From: JAITWN01 sp964546765
GTDB lineage: Bacteria; Pseudomonadota; Gammaproteobacteria; SZUA-140
DNA: 53,743 nt
Direction: 5' to 3'
NCBI GenBank assembly: GCA_964546765.1
Contig: CAZJKV010000002.1
Span: 1 to 53,743 of the forward strand
Part shown: piece after piece, positions 23,754 through 32,229 of the stretch
How the letters are laid out: each line of letters opens with the position of its first letter
Numbering within the stretch: the first letter of the stretch is position 1
Made by a program: the position numbers and the translations under genes
The notes under the pieces: model-generated
What the model saw: the letters and a program-made list of their open reading frames with translations, nothing else
What the model was told of the DNA's origin: nothing
Database searches by the model: none

Positions 23754-25372
23754 ACCATTTCTCCCAGTTTTGCCGTCAGCTTGAGATTCTCGCTGTAATC
23801 GACCGGGCAGTCGATGATGCTGACGGTATTATCGGCCAGCGCGGCCCTTAATGTAGGCAGCAGCTGTCCGGCCTCCTCGATACGATACCCTTTGGCGCCG
23901 AAGGATTCCGCGTATTGTACAAAATCCGGGTTGTTGAATCTGACATTGCTGCACCGCCCGAAGGTCTGGAGTTGTTTCCATTCTATCAGTCCGTAGCCGT
24001 TATCGTTCCATATCAATATCACGAAAGGCGTTTTCATCCGGAGCGCAGTCTCGATCTCCTGAGAATTCATCAGGAAACCGGCATCCCCGGTGACGGCGAC
24101 GATGCCCTGGTTCGGCCGTGCGAGCCGGGCCGCGACCGCGCCTGGTACGGCAATCCCCATGCTCGCGAAGCCATTGGAGATGATGCAGGTGTTCGGGTGC
24201 TCGCAGCGGAACATGCGGGCCATCCACAGTTTGTGGGCGCCGACATCGCAGATCACGATGTCCTCGAGGTCCATGGCGGTGCGCAGATCCCAGATGATCT
24301 TCTGTGGCTTGAGCGGGAAGCTCCGGTCCTCGCGGTGCTGGTCCATTTCCTCGATCAGCGCCTCGCGCAGCGCGCGCATTCGGTGTCCCTGATGCGGGCT
24401 TGCAAGCTCGGCGATGCGCAGCAGACTGAGCTTGATGTCGCCGACGACGCCGACTTCGATACAGTAGCTTGCGTCGACCTCAGCCGGGTTCGCGGCGATA
24501 TGGATGATCCGGCGGTCACGCGTCTTGTGCCACAGGTAGGGATGATACTCGACCAGGTCGTAGCCGATGCAAATGATGACATCGGCGTGGTCGAAGCCAC
24601 AGTTGACGTAGTCCCGGGTCTGCAGGCCGACCGTTCCGAGCGCCATCGGATGCCTGAACGGGATCACGCCCTTGGCCATGAAGGTGTTCGCGACCGGGAT
24701 GTTGAGCCGTTCCGCGAAGGCGTCAAGCTGCTGCGAGGCCTTCGCGCGGATCACGCCGTTGCCGGCGAGGATGATCGGTGCGCGCGCGTTCGAGATCGCC
24801 TCGGCCGCGCGGCGCACGCTCTCGCCGGCCGGCTCCGGTGGCGTTGGCGAACTGACCGGCAGCGGTTCCGCGTCGATCTCCATCGATGCGATGTTTTCCG
24901 GGAATTCTATGAAGGTGGCGCCGGTGCGTTCCATCTGCGCGAGCTTGAACGCCTTGCGCGTGACCTCCGGAATGATGTTCGGCGTCAGCAGGCGCGACGA
25001 ATATTTGGTGATGTGCAGGAAGATCGTCTCGAGATCGAGGACCTGGTGCGACTCCTTATGCAGGCGGTTCGTGCTCGCCTGGCCAGCAATCGCGACCAGC
25101 GGTGCGTAGTCCATGTTCGCGTCGGCGACCGGGGTAATCAGGTTGGTCGCGCCGGGTCCGAGTGTCGACAGGCAGACGCCGGCGCGGCCGGTGAGCCGAC
25201 CATAGACGTCGGCCATGAAGCCCGCGCCCTGTTCATGGCGAACGGTCACGAAACGGATCGATGACTCGAGCAGCGCATCCATGAGCTCGAGATTTTCTTC
25301 GCCCGGCAGGCCGAAGATGTATTCGACGCCCTCGTTCTCGAGGCACTTGACGAAGAGCCCGGCGGCGTTCAT
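23741..25372 (-). CDS. Acetolactate synthase-type ThDP enzyme
   Basis: A 543-residue thiamine-diphosphate enzyme of the acetohydroxyacid synthase family. The catalytic glutamate is in VTVRHEQGAGFMADVYGR (about 47), the FAD/central domain follows (200-340), and the ThDP motif is GDAGFLMNSQEIETALRMK (about 430) ending in IWNDNGYGLIEWKQ. It would condense two pyruvates to acetolactate. No regulatory subunit (ilvN/ilvH) is adjacent, so it may be the stand-alone AlsS type or another member such as a carboligase; sequence alone does not decide. Middle gene of the dsbA-ALS-EEP group. Confidence 0.85.
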   Translation of the reverse strand: MNAAGLFVKCLENEGVEYIFGLPGEENLELMDALLESSIRFVTVRHEQGAGFMADVYGRLTGRAGVCLSTLGPGATNLITPVADANMDYAPLVAIAGQASTNRLHKESHQVLDLETIFLHITKYSSRLLTPNIIPEVTRKAFKLAQMERTGATFIEFPENIASMEIDAEPLPVSSPTPPEPAGESVRRAAEAISNARAPIILAGNGVIRAKASQQLDAFAERLNIPVANTFMAKGVIPFRHPMALGTVGLQTRDYVNCGFDHADVIICIGYDLVEYHPYLWHKTRDRRIIHIAANPAEVDASYCIEVGVVGDIKLSLLRIAELASPHQGHRMRALREALIEEMDQHREDRSFPLKPQKIIWDLRTAMDLEDIVICDVGAHKLWMARMFRCEHPNTCIISNGFASMGIAVPGAVAARLARPNQGIVAVTGDAGFLMNSQEIETALRMKTPFVILIWNDNGYGLIEWKQLQTFGRCSNVRFNNPDFVQYAESFGAKGYRIEEAGQLLPTLRAALADNTVSIIDCPVDYSENLKLTAKLGEMVCPI

Positions 25373-25394
25373 GTCTGCCTCGTCGTTGCGTCGT

Positions 25395-26036
25395 TCAGTG
25401 TTGCAGGGATGCCATTTCCTCGTTGACCAGAAAATCCATGACGTCGATTAGCGTCTCGAAGGTGCCCGTCATCGCAGGCCCGGTACGGTACTTGCCGTTG
25501 ACGACGACGGCCGGCGTGCCGTCGATGCCGTAGCGCCGCGTCAGTTCGCGCGCGCGCTGGACCTTGCTGTTGATCGCAAAGGAGTTGAATGTCGAAAGGA
25601 ATCTCTGCTTGTCGACACCGTGCTTCTCGAAGAAATCAGCGAGGTCCGCCTCACTGCGCAGCCGCTCCTTGCGGTTATGGATCGCGTCGAACAGGGCCTC
25701 GTGAATCCGTTCGGTGACACCGAGTGCCTCGGCCGTGTAGTAGGCGCGCGCATGGATGGCCCAGTTCTCGTTCAGGATCGCCGGCAGGCGGATGAAGGTG
25801 ACATTGTTGTCCGTACCGAGCAGCCAGCGTTCGACGTAGGGCTGGAATCGATGGCAGTGGGGACATCCGTACCAGAACACCTCGATGACCTCGATCTTTG
25901 CCGGATCGGCGGTTGGTTGTCCCGGGATAATCCGTTCATAGGCGATGTTTTCCTGGAATCTGGCGTTGCCGCCGGCCAGCACGAATGCCGGCAGCAGCAA
26001 CAGCAGCAGGCCGGGGATTAGTCGGGACAGTTTCAT
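25395..26036 (-). CDS. dsbA: Thiol:disulfide interchange protein DsbA
   Basis: A 213-residue periplasmic oxidoreductase. The signal peptide (about 1-22, cut at VLAGG) precedes a thioredoxin fold with active site CPHC in FWYGCPHCHRFQP (about 56) and the cis-proline loop GIDGTPAVVVNG (about 170). It introduces disulfide bonds in exported proteins. ATG at 26036 is preferred over GTG 26042 because GAGGTGA lies at proper distance from it. Twenty-two bases separate it from the acetolactate synthase gene. Divergent from engB. Confidence 0.93.
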   Translation of the reverse strand: MKLSRLIPGLLLLLLPAFVLAGGNARFQENIAYERIIPGQPTADPAKIEVIEVFWYGCPHCHRFQPYVERWLLGTDNNVTFIRLPAILNENWAIHARAYYTAEALGVTERIHEALFDAIHNRKERLRSEADLADFFEKHGVDKQRFLSTFNSFAINSKVQRARELTRRYGIDGTPAVVVNGKYRTGPAMTGTFETLIDVMDFLVNEEMASLQH

Positions 26037-26165
26037 TCTCACCTCGGATAGACCGGATTGATCGGGAAGCGCCGGCGCCGGGTCGTCCGCCGCCGCTGTG
26101 GTGTATCCCGATGATTATACTTTAATGTTAGAGTATTGCCCTACCGCCGAGTTCACCGATCGATC

Positions 26166-26798
26166 ATGGAAATCCCGAACCCCTTCCAGCGCGCCGTCTT
26201 CCTGCAGGGCGCGCCGCTGAATGCCCCGCTGCCTGCCGATCGCGGCCTCGAGGCTGCCTTCGCCGGCCGCTCGAACTCCGGAAAATCCAGTGCGCTCAAC
26301 ACGCTGACCGGAAAGCGCGGCCTCGCGCGCACGAGCAGGACGCCAGGGCGCACCCAGCAGATCAATTTCTTCGACCTCGGCGACGACCGCCGCCTCGCGG
26401 ACCTGCCGGGTTATGGATACGCGAAGGTACCGGAGTCCATTCGCCTGCAGTGGAAGCCGCTGATCGAGCGCTATCTCGTGGAGCGCCGTTCGCTGAAGGG
26501 CCTGGTGCTGACCGTCGACTGCCGCAGGGATTTCGGCGAACTCGAGGCGATGATGCTCGACTGGTGCGACGAGACCGGCATGCCGGTGCATCTGCTGCTG
26601 ACCAAGTCCGACAAGCTCAAGCGCGGTCCCGCGCACGCGGCCCTGCATCGCTGGCAGGCGTTGCTGGCTGCGCAACCGGGGCTCGATGCCGGGGTCCAGC
26701 TGTTCTCTTCGCTTACCCGCGTTGGCGTCGACGAGGCGCGAGAGCGGCTGGCGGCCTGGCTGGAGCTGGATTTTGGGCAAAAAAAGGCCCCAGTGTAG
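26166..26798 (+). CDS. engB: Ribosome biogenesis GTP-binding protein EngB/YihA/YsxC
   Basis: A 210-residue GTPase needed for 50S subunit assembly. Motifs: GRSNSGKSSALNTL (P-loop, about 35), RTPGRTQ (switch I), DLPGYG (G3, about 80), TKSDK (G4, about 149) and FSS (G5). The frame runs further upstream from a TTG at 26136, but ATG 26166 fits the family start. Its 3' end overlaps the antisense terminator of the small RNA at 26779-26906. Convergent with polA, the same neighbourhood as in E. coli and Pseudomonas. Confidence 0.93.
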   Translation: MEIPNPFQRAVFLQGAPLNAPLPADRGLEAAFAGRSNSGKSSALNTLTGKRGLARTSRTPGRTQQINFFDLGDDRRLADLPGYGYAKVPESIRLQWKPLIERYLVERRSLKGLVLTVDCRRDFGELEAMMLDWCDETGMPVHLLLTKSDKLKRGPAHAALHRWQALLAAQPGLDAGVQLFSSLTRVGVDEARERLAAWLELDFGQKKAPV

Positions 26799-26823
26799 AG
26801 AGAGGGAGGGAAAAGCTGGGGCC
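26779..26823 (-). terminator. Intrinsic terminator of the sRNA (minus strand)
   Basis: Perfect 8-bp stem GGCCCCAG/CTGGGGCC (26786-26793/26816-26823) with a 22-nt C/U-rich loop, followed on the minus strand by seven U (26785-26779). The plus strand has no U-run after the stem, so it works for minus-strand transcription only. It overlaps the last codons of engB. Confidence 0.8.
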
Positions 26824-26906
26824 AACAAAGCCCGGCTTGGGGGTACCGGGTACTGTATCCCCGCAAGGGAGGTTGACGGGGAAATCCTGCGTAATTGCAC
26901 CGATCT
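26779..26906 (-). ncRNA. Putative ErsA/Spot 42-locus small RNA
   Basis: On the minus strand between engB and polA a transcript of about 128 nt is predicted, from a sigma-E-type promoter (26913-26940) to a strong intrinsic terminator (26779-26823). It would hold a hairpin CCCCG/CGGGG (26859-26881) with loop TCAACCTCCCTTG, a second GC hairpin (CCCGG/CCGGG, about 26830-26850), and the terminator with another CCCTCCC loop. Both loops are complementary to Shine-Dalgarno sequences, a common seed type. In Pseudomonas aeruginosa the sRNA ErsA (132 nt, sigma-22 dependent) lies at exactly this locus, as does Spot 42 in E. coli. Homology by sequence is not shown, only locus, promoter type, size and structure. 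Confidence 0.65.
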
Positions 26907-26912
26907 GCTTAG

Positions 26913-26940
26913 TGAGACAGCGTACAATCCGAAAAAGTTC
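26913..26940 (-). promoter_or_regulatory. Sigma-E (RpoE/AlgU)-type promoter of the sRNA
   Basis: Reading the minus strand, GAACTT (26940-26935) is followed after 16 bases by GTCTCA (26918-26913). This matches the RpoE/AlgU pattern GAACTT-N16-GTCTRA except for one base in the -10. No sigma-70 pair is evident at this place. Confidence 0.6.
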
Positions 26941-27019
26941 AAGGCGCCGCGAAAAAATCACATCATGGCCCTGAAACGAGCAAGAATACATGGGCTTGTT
27001 CCGGTGCGCAGGCGGCGGG

Positions 27020-29743
27020 TCAGTGTGCCTGGTCCCAGTTGTCGCCGATACCGGTGTCAACGACCAGCGGCGTGCGAAGGTCTGCGGCGGCCGCCATTTC
27101 CCGGGTGATCGCCGCAACGGCCGCGTCGCAGCGCGCCTCGGGGACCTCGAACACGAGTTCGTCGTGGACCTGCATGATCATGTCGATGTCCCGGCCCTCG
27201 TCCTCGAGCCATGCGTCGACCTTCAGCATCGCGCGCTTGATGATATCGGCGGCGGTGCCCTGCATCGGCGCATTGATCGCGGCGCGTTCTGCGTATTCGC
27301 GGCGCTGGCGGTTGCGCGACTGGATCTCGGCGAGATAGAGGCGGCGGCCGAACAGGGTCTCGACATGACCCTGCGCGGCGGCACGCTTGCGCGTCTCTTC
27401 CATGAAGGCCTGCACGTCCGGGTAGCGCGCGAAATAGCGGTCCATGTATTCCTGGGCCGCGTTGCGCGTAACCCCGATCTGGCGCGCGAGCCCGAACGAC
27501 GACATCCCGTAGATCAGGCCGAAGTTGATCGCTTTCGCGCTGCGCCGCTGTTCCGGGCTGACCTGGTCGAGCGCGACGCCGAAGATCTCGGCCGCGGTCG
27601 CGCGATGGATGTCGAGCCCGTCGCGAAAGGCCTCGATGAGCCGCGCGTCGCCGGACAGATGGGCAAGGATGCGCAGCTCGATCTGCGAATAGTCGGCGGC
27701 GAGCAGCTTGCAGCCGGGCGGCGCGATGAAGGCCTGCCGGATGCGACGCCCGGCCTCGGTGCGTACCGGGATGTTCTGCAGGTTCGGATTGCTCGACGAA
27801 AGCCGCCCGGTCGCCGCGACCGCCTGGTGATACGAGGTGTGTATGCGCCCGGTCCGCGGATGGACAAGTTCGGGCAGGCGGTCCGCATAGGTCGATTTCA
27901 GTTTGCTGAGCGCGCGATGTTCGAGGATCAGCTGCGGTAGCGGATAATCGAGGGCGAGATCCTGCAGCACCGATTCGGCGGTCGATGGCTGTCCCTTCGG
28001 CGTCTTCTGCAGCACCGGCAGGCCCTGGCGCTCGAACAGGATCTCCTGGATCTGCTTCGGCGACGCGAGGTTGAAGGTCTCGCCTGCGGTCTCATAGGCC
28101 TGGTGTTCGACCGTCTCGATCTGGCGGCCGAGCTCCTCGCCTTGCGCGCGCAACATGTCTGCGTCGACGAGCACGCCATGGCGTTCGATGCGCGCGAGTA
28201 CCGGCACCAGCGGCATCTCGATCTCCTCGTACACGTATTTCAGTCCCTTGTCTTCGGCGAGCTTCGGCCACAGGGCCTCGTGCAGCTGCAGCGTGACGTC
28301 GGCGTCCTCGGCGGCATAGCGCGTCGCGGTATCGATTTCGACCTGGCTGAACGGCTGCTGTTTCGCGCCCTTGCCGGCAACGTCCTCGTAGCTGATGGTC
28401 TTGTGCCCGAGGTATTTCAGCGCCAGGGAATCCATGTCGTGCCGGGTCGCGGTACTGTTCAGGACATAGGATTCGAGCATCGTGTCGTGGCGCAGCCCCC
28501 GCGGCACAATGCCGTAACCCGCGAGCACGCTGACGTCGTATTTCAGGTTCTGTCCGATCTTGCCGATGGACGTGTCCTCGAGCAGCGGCTTCAGCCGCGC
28601 CAGCACCCGCTCGCGATCGAGCTGGGGCGGGGCGCCTTCGTAATCGTGCGCGAGCGGGACGTAGGCGGCCTCGCCGGCGCGGATCGCGAACGACAGGCCG
28701 ACGATCTCGGCGTCGAAGGCCTCGAGGCTCGTCGTTTCGGTGTCGAACGCGAAGCAATCGGCCTTGCCGAGGCGATCGATCCAGGCCTCGAGCGCTGTGT
28801 CGGTCAGCAGTGCCTGGTAGTCCGCTTGCGCGGGCCGAGGGTCGCCGCCCGCGACTGCCGCGGCCGCCGGTTCGTCCTGTGCGTTCAGGACCTCCTCGAG
28901 CAGTCGGCGGAATTCGAGGCGCTGGTAGAGCTGCCGCAGTTCCCCGATGTCCGGCGCCTTGCGCGCGAGATCGGCCGGTTCGACGTCGAGCGCGACGTCG
29001 CGCTTGATCGTGACGAGTTGCCGCGCGAGCGGCAACTGCCCGAGATGTTCGCGGATGCGCTCGCCGGTCTTGCCCTTGATGGCGCCGGCCGCGCTGACGA
29101 CGCCGTCGAGCGAGCCGTATTCCTCGAGCAGGCGCACCGCGGTCTTCGGGCCGATGCCCGGAACGCCGGGGATATTGTCGGAGGTATCGCCGATCAGGGC
29201 GAGCCAGTCGACGATGCGCTCGGGCGGGACGCCGAACTTCGCCTCGACGCCGGCCGCATCGAGGCGCTGGCCGGTCATCGTGTTGATCAGCGTCACATGC
29301 GGAGCGACGAGCTGGGCCATGTCCTTGTCGCCGGTCGAGATCAGCACATCGATGTCGCGGTCGAGCGCGCGTTCGGCGAGCGTGCCGATGACATCGTCCG
29401 CCTCGACGCCGTCGACGACGAGGCACGGCAGGCCGAGTGCGCGCACGATCGCGTGCAACGGCTCGATCTGGGATCGCAATTCGTCCGGCATCGGCGGGCG
29501 ATTGGCCTTGTAGGCGTCGTACAGATCATCGCGAAAGGTCTTGCCTTTCGCGTCGAAGACGACTGCGATCAGCGCCGGATCGTATTCCCTGAGCAGCGTG
29601 CGCAGCATCTGGGTCACGCCGTAGACGGCGCCGGTCGCCTCGTTATGCGAGTTTGTCAGTGGCGGCAGGGCGTGGAAGGCGCGATAAAGGTACGAGGAAC
29701 CATCGACCAGCACCAGCAGTTTGGGGTTCTTGTTCTGCGTCAT
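27020..29743 (-). CDS. polA: DNA polymerase I
   Basis: A 907-residue full-length Pol I. The 5'-3' nuclease (1-290) has LLVLVDGSSYLYRAFHALPP and VEADDVIGTLAERA. The 3'-5' proofreading domain (about 305-500) keeps DTETTSLEAF and YAAEDADVTLQLHE, so it should be active. The polymerase domain (about 520-907) has DYSQIELRILAHLSGD (motif A), RRSAKAINFGLIYGM (motif B) and QVHDELVFEV (motif C). It fills gaps in replication and repair. Its 3' end lies about 110 bp before the sRNA promoter. Confidence 0.97.
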   Translation of the reverse strand: MTQNKNPKLLVLVDGSSYLYRAFHALPPLTNSHNEATGAVYGVTQMLRTLLREYDPALIAVVFDAKGKTFRDDLYDAYKANRPPMPDELRSQIEPLHAIVRALGLPCLVVDGVEADDVIGTLAERALDRDIDVLISTGDKDMAQLVAPHVTLINTMTGQRLDAAGVEAKFGVPPERIVDWLALIGDTSDNIPGVPGIGPKTAVRLLEEYGSLDGVVSAAGAIKGKTGERIREHLGQLPLARQLVTIKRDVALDVEPADLARKAPDIGELRQLYQRLEFRRLLEEVLNAQDEPAAAAVAGGDPRPAQADYQALLTDTALEAWIDRLGKADCFAFDTETTSLEAFDAEIVGLSFAIRAGEAAYVPLAHDYEGAPPQLDRERVLARLKPLLEDTSIGKIGQNLKYDVSVLAGYGIVPRGLRHDTMLESYVLNSTATRHDMDSLALKYLGHKTISYEDVAGKGAKQQPFSQVEIDTATRYAAEDADVTLQLHEALWPKLAEDKGLKYVYEEIEMPLVPVLARIERHGVLVDADMLRAQGEELGRQIETVEHQAYETAGETFNLASPKQIQEILFERQGLPVLQKTPKGQPSTAESVLQDLALDYPLPQLILEHRALSKLKSTYADRLPELVHPRTGRIHTSYHQAVAATGRLSSSNPNLQNIPVRTEAGRRIRQAFIAPPGCKLLAADYSQIELRILAHLSGDARLIEAFRDGLDIHRATAAEIFGVALDQVSPEQRRSAKAINFGLIYGMSSFGLARQIGVTRNAAQEYMDRYFARYPDVQAFMEETRKRAAAQGHVETLFGRRLYLAEIQSRNRQRREYAERAAINAPMQGTAADIIKRAMLKVDAWLEDEGRDIDMIMQVHDELVFEVPEARCDAAVAAITREMAAAADLRTPLVVDTGIGDNWDQAH

Positions 29744-29793
29744 GGCGATGACTGGGGTGCTTGGCAGGATCGGCCGATTATCAGGGATTCGAT

Positions 29794-29799
29794 TATACT
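29794..29799 (+). promoter_or_regulatory. Possible -10 box for the LOG gene
   Basis: TATACT stands 41 bases before the LOG start in the polA-LOG divergent gap. No matching -35 at 16-18 bp is obvious, so the call is weak. Confidence 0.3.
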
Positions 29800-29839
29800 A
29801 TGGCGAACTTTCCGGCGTCGTGCATACAGGGGACAGCAC

Positions 29840-30565
29840 ATGAACGATCATCACAAATCAGGACACCCGACGCTCAGGCATGCCGACGATGCCCTGCTGA
29901 ATCGCGAGTCCTGGAGGGTGTTCCAGATCATGGCCGAATTCGTCGAGGGCTTCGAGCGTCTCGCGCGCATCAAGCCGTCCGTCAGCGTGTTCGGCTCCGC
30001 GCGCTTCAAGCCGGATCACCGTTATTACCGTTGCGCCGAGCAGATCTGCCGCCTGTTGTCCGACGCCGGCTTCACCGTCGTCAGCGGCGGCGGCCCCGGG
30101 ATCATGGAGGCCGCGAACAAGGGCGCCTTTGCCGGCAAGTCGCCGACGGTCGGGCTGAACATCCAGCTGCCCAAGGAGCAGGTCGCGAACGACTATCAGG
30201 ACATCTCTCTGCAGTTCCGGCATTTCTTCTCGCGCAAGGTGATGTTCGTCAAGTATGCTTCAGCCTATGTCGTGTTACCGGGCGGTTTCGGCACGCTGGA
30301 TGAACTGGCCGAGATCCTGACGCTGGTGCAGACAGAGCGCACGCGTCGCATCCCGATCCTGCTGGTCGGCAGCGAGTACTGGAAGGGCCTGCTCGGCTGG
30401 TTCAGGGAGTCTATGGTTGCGGAAGGCACGATCGACGACAGGGACCTGGCCCTGTTCGAGGTGATCGACGACCCGCAGGAGGTGGTCAATGCGATATTCC
30501 GATATTACGAGCACCGGGGATTCGAGCCTTCGGCCGAAGAGCGCGAGATGCTGCTCGATCTCTGA
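29840..30565 (+). CDS. LOG-family nucleotide 5'-monophosphate nucleosidase-like protein
   Basis: A 241-residue Rossmann-fold protein of the LOG (TIGR00730) family. Key motifs are VSGGGPGIMEAANKGA (about 84) and the catalytic PGGFGTLDELAE (about 151), the PGGxGTxxE signature of phosphoribohydrolases that split nucleotide monophosphates such as cytokinin ribotides. Bacterial members probably act on AMP or related nucleotides. The long open frame upstream (from 28103) is the polA complement and is not coding; ATG 29840 with GGGGACAG upstream is the start. Followed by DUF2782 after 13 bp. Confidence 0.88.
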   Translation: MNDHHKSGHPTLRHADDALLNRESWRVFQIMAEFVEGFERLARIKPSVSVFGSARFKPDHRYYRCAEQICRLLSDAGFTVVSGGGPGIMEAANKGAFAGKSPTVGLNIQLPKEQVANDYQDISLQFRHFFSRKVMFVKYASAYVVLPGGFGTLDELAEILTLVQTERTRRIPILLVGSEYWKGLLGWFRESMVAEGTIDDRDLALFEVIDDPQEVVNAIFRYYEHRGFEPSAEEREMLLDL

Positions 30566-30578
30566 GCGGGACAAGGTC

Positions 30579-30905
30579 ATGAGGGCGATACTTCCGGCCA
30601 CCGTCGCCCTGCTCGCCTGCCTGGCGCTCGCGGCGCCGGCTGTCGCAGATACCGGCGCCCCGCCATCCGGCGGTGAATTCACCGGCGGTATCGACGAGGC
30701 GCCGGAGATTACGATTATCCAGAGGGACGATGCAACCATCGAGGAATACCGGGTCGGCGGCCAGCTCTACATGATCAAGGTCACGCCGAAAAAGGGGATT
30801 CCGTATTTTCTCGTCGACACCGACGGCGACGGCCGCCTCGATACCCGCCGTTCCGAGCTCGCCGAGGACCTGATGGTCCCGAGCTGGACGCTGTTTCGCT
30901 GGTAA
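30579..30905 (+). CDS. DUF2782 protein, secreted
   Basis: A 108-residue protein with a signal peptide (about 1-23, cut at AVADT) and a DUF2782 domain: EITIIQRDDATIEEYRVGG, LYMIKVTPKKGIPYFLVDTDGDG. The DTDGDGRLD stretch resembles a calcium-binding loop. The family occurs next to polA in many gammaproteobacteria; function is unknown. It would act in the periplasm. Confidence 0.85.
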   Translation: MRAILPATVALLACLALAAPAVADTGAPPSGGEFTGGIDEAPEITIIQRDDATIEEYRVGGQLYMIKVTPKKGIPYFLVDTDGDGRLDTRRSELAEDLMVPSWTLFRW

Positions 30906-30953
30906 CGCGGGCGCTTGGTTTTTGGCGGATGACCCCCCATATTCCTGGAATCT

Positions 30954-31880
30954 ATGTCTGATGGATACTCGCCCATGAGAGCCGCGATCGACCTGAAGAA
31001 GGGATTGGACCTGTTCTTCACCGACCCGGTGCAGACTCGCGCATCGCGTATCGTGTTCGCGGTGTTGCTGGTGCTGCTGGCCGCCGTCCTCGCGCAACTG
31101 ACCTGGAAACTGCTGCCCGCACCCGACGAGCTCGCCGCGCCCGCGTTGCCGCGCGGCGCAGTGACCGCAGGCGAGTCCGCCCAGGAGCGCAAGTGGAATA
31201 TCGCCGAGTGGCACCTGTTCGGCGTCAAGCCGCAGGAGGCGAGGCGCGACACCCCGCTCGAGTCGATGCCGGAGACCACGCTGAATCTCGTACTGCGCGG
31301 AGTCTTCGCCTCTACAGCGCCCGGAGAAAACAGCGGCGCGATCATCGGCGCCCCGAACGGAAACGACACCTTTTATTCGGTAAATGCCCGTTTGCCGGGT
31401 GGTGCGACGCTGAAGGAGGTCTATTCCGACCGTGTCGTGCTCGAGCGCTCCGGACGGCTGGAGACCCTGCGCCTGCCCAAGGAGACCCTGGGCGGTGGCG
31501 CCCCGGCCCCGCTCCCCGCAGGCCGGCAAACTGCGACCCCGTTCCGGGAGGCGCCGCCGCTCGAATCCCGTACGCTGCGGGAATACCGCGACATCGCCTT
31601 GTCTGATCCCCAGCAACTCGCCGATGTCGTCAGGATCTCCCCAAAGAATGACGGCGGACGCTTTATCGGCTACGAGGTTCAGCCTGGCCGTGATCCGGGA
31701 CTGCTCGATCGCGTCGGCCTGGCCCCCGGAGACATCGTGACCTCGATCAACGGTATCGCGCTGGACACACCGGCCCGGGCTCTCGGTGTCCTGCGCTCGC
31801 TGCAGGGCGCCGAACAGGTCCGGGTCGATTACCAGCGCGACGGCATCCCCCAGACCGCGACCGTCGGTATCCAGGACTAG
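30954..31880 (+). CDS. gspC: Type II secretion system protein GspC-like
   Basis: A 308-residue inner-membrane protein. A cytoplasmic N-terminus leads to one membrane helix (about 30-52), a proline/alanine linker, the GspC homology region (about 80-170, with WNIAEWHLFGVKPQE and TLNLVLRGVFASTAPGENSGAIIG) and a C-terminal PDZ domain (about 220-305, GLLDRVGLAPGDIVTSINGIAL). GspC links the inner-membrane platform to the GspD secretin. No gspD or other gsp gene follows, so it is an orphan here; the rest is presumably elsewhere. An alternative ATG lies at 30975. Confidence 0.88.
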   Translation: MSDGYSPMRAAIDLKKGLDLFFTDPVQTRASRIVFAVLLVLLAAVLAQLTWKLLPAPDELAAPALPRGAVTAGESAQERKWNIAEWHLFGVKPQEARRDTPLESMPETTLNLVLRGVFASTAPGENSGAIIGAPNGNDTFYSVNARLPGGATLKEVYSDRVVLERSGRLETLRLPKETLGGGAPAPLPAGRQTATPFREAPPLESRTLREYRDIALSDPQQLADVVRISPKNDGGRFIGYEVQPGRDPGLLDRVGLAPGDIVTSINGIALDTPARALGVLRSLQGAEQVRVDYQRDGIPQTATVGIQD

Positions 31881-31890
31881 CCCCGTCACC

Positions 31891-31919
31891 TTGCCGAAAT
31901 GGCCGGAATTGCATAGAAT
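31891..31919 (+). promoter_or_regulatory. rpmE promoter
   Basis: TTGCCG (31891-31896) and TAGAAT (31914-31919) with a 17-bp spacer. The leader of about 45 nt contains a hairpin ACCCGG/CCGGGT (31932-31937/31947-31952) just before the ribosome site, which might serve in autoregulation. Confidence 0.6.
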
Positions 31920-31970
31920 GATCGGTCTTTGACCCGGAGCCAGATGCCGGGTGTCCATGAGGAAATGACT

Positions 31971-32177
31971 ATGAAGTCCGAGATCCATCCCGCCTACGAA
32001 GAGGTTACGGTCGCCTGTGGCTGCGGGAATACCTTCAAGACCCGCTCGACTGCCGGACGCACCCTGCAGCTCGATGTCTGCTCGCAGTGCCACCCGTTCT
32101 ACACCGGCAAGCAGAAGCTCGTCGATACCGCCGGCCGCGTCGACAAGTTCCGGCAGAAATACGGCAACCGTCGCTGA
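31971..32177 (+). CDS. rpmE: 50S ribosomal protein L31
   Basis: A 68-residue L31 of the zinc-binding (C+) type: it starts MKSEIHPAYEEVTVACGCGN and carries the paired cysteines CGC and CSQC, with HPFYTGKQK typical of the family. It sits at the central protuberance bridging the subunits. ATG 31971 is chosen because GAGGAA lies seven bases before it; upstream in-frame starts give non-family residues. Followed by a strong terminator, so the gene is monocistronic. Confidence 0.95.
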   Translation: MKSEIHPAYEEVTVACGCGNTFKTRSTAGRTLQLDVCSQCHPFYTGKQKLVDTAGRVDKFRQKYGNRR

Positions 32178-32201
32178 TCCCGTCACACCGTGTCGCGGTC
32201 G

Positions 32202-32229
32202 AAGGGGCGTGCCTGTGGCGCGCCCTTTT
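32202..32229 (+). terminator. Intrinsic terminator after rpmE
   Basis: Stem of 12 pairs (AAGGGGCGTGCC against GGCGCGCCCTTT, with wobble pairs) and a TGT loop, ending in TTTT. Position 25 bp after the rpmE stop fits an intrinsic terminator. Confidence 0.75.

Noticed and set aside
22821..25264. Plus-strand frames at 22821-23798 and 23915-25264
   Set aside because: They are complements of the endonuclease-phosphatase and acetolactate synthase genes, whose catalytic motifs are intact on the minus strand.
28103..29839. Long plus-strand frame fused to the LOG gene
   Set aside because: It is the complement of polA kept open by GC-rich codon use; its sequence has no protein family features and the LOG family starts at 29840.
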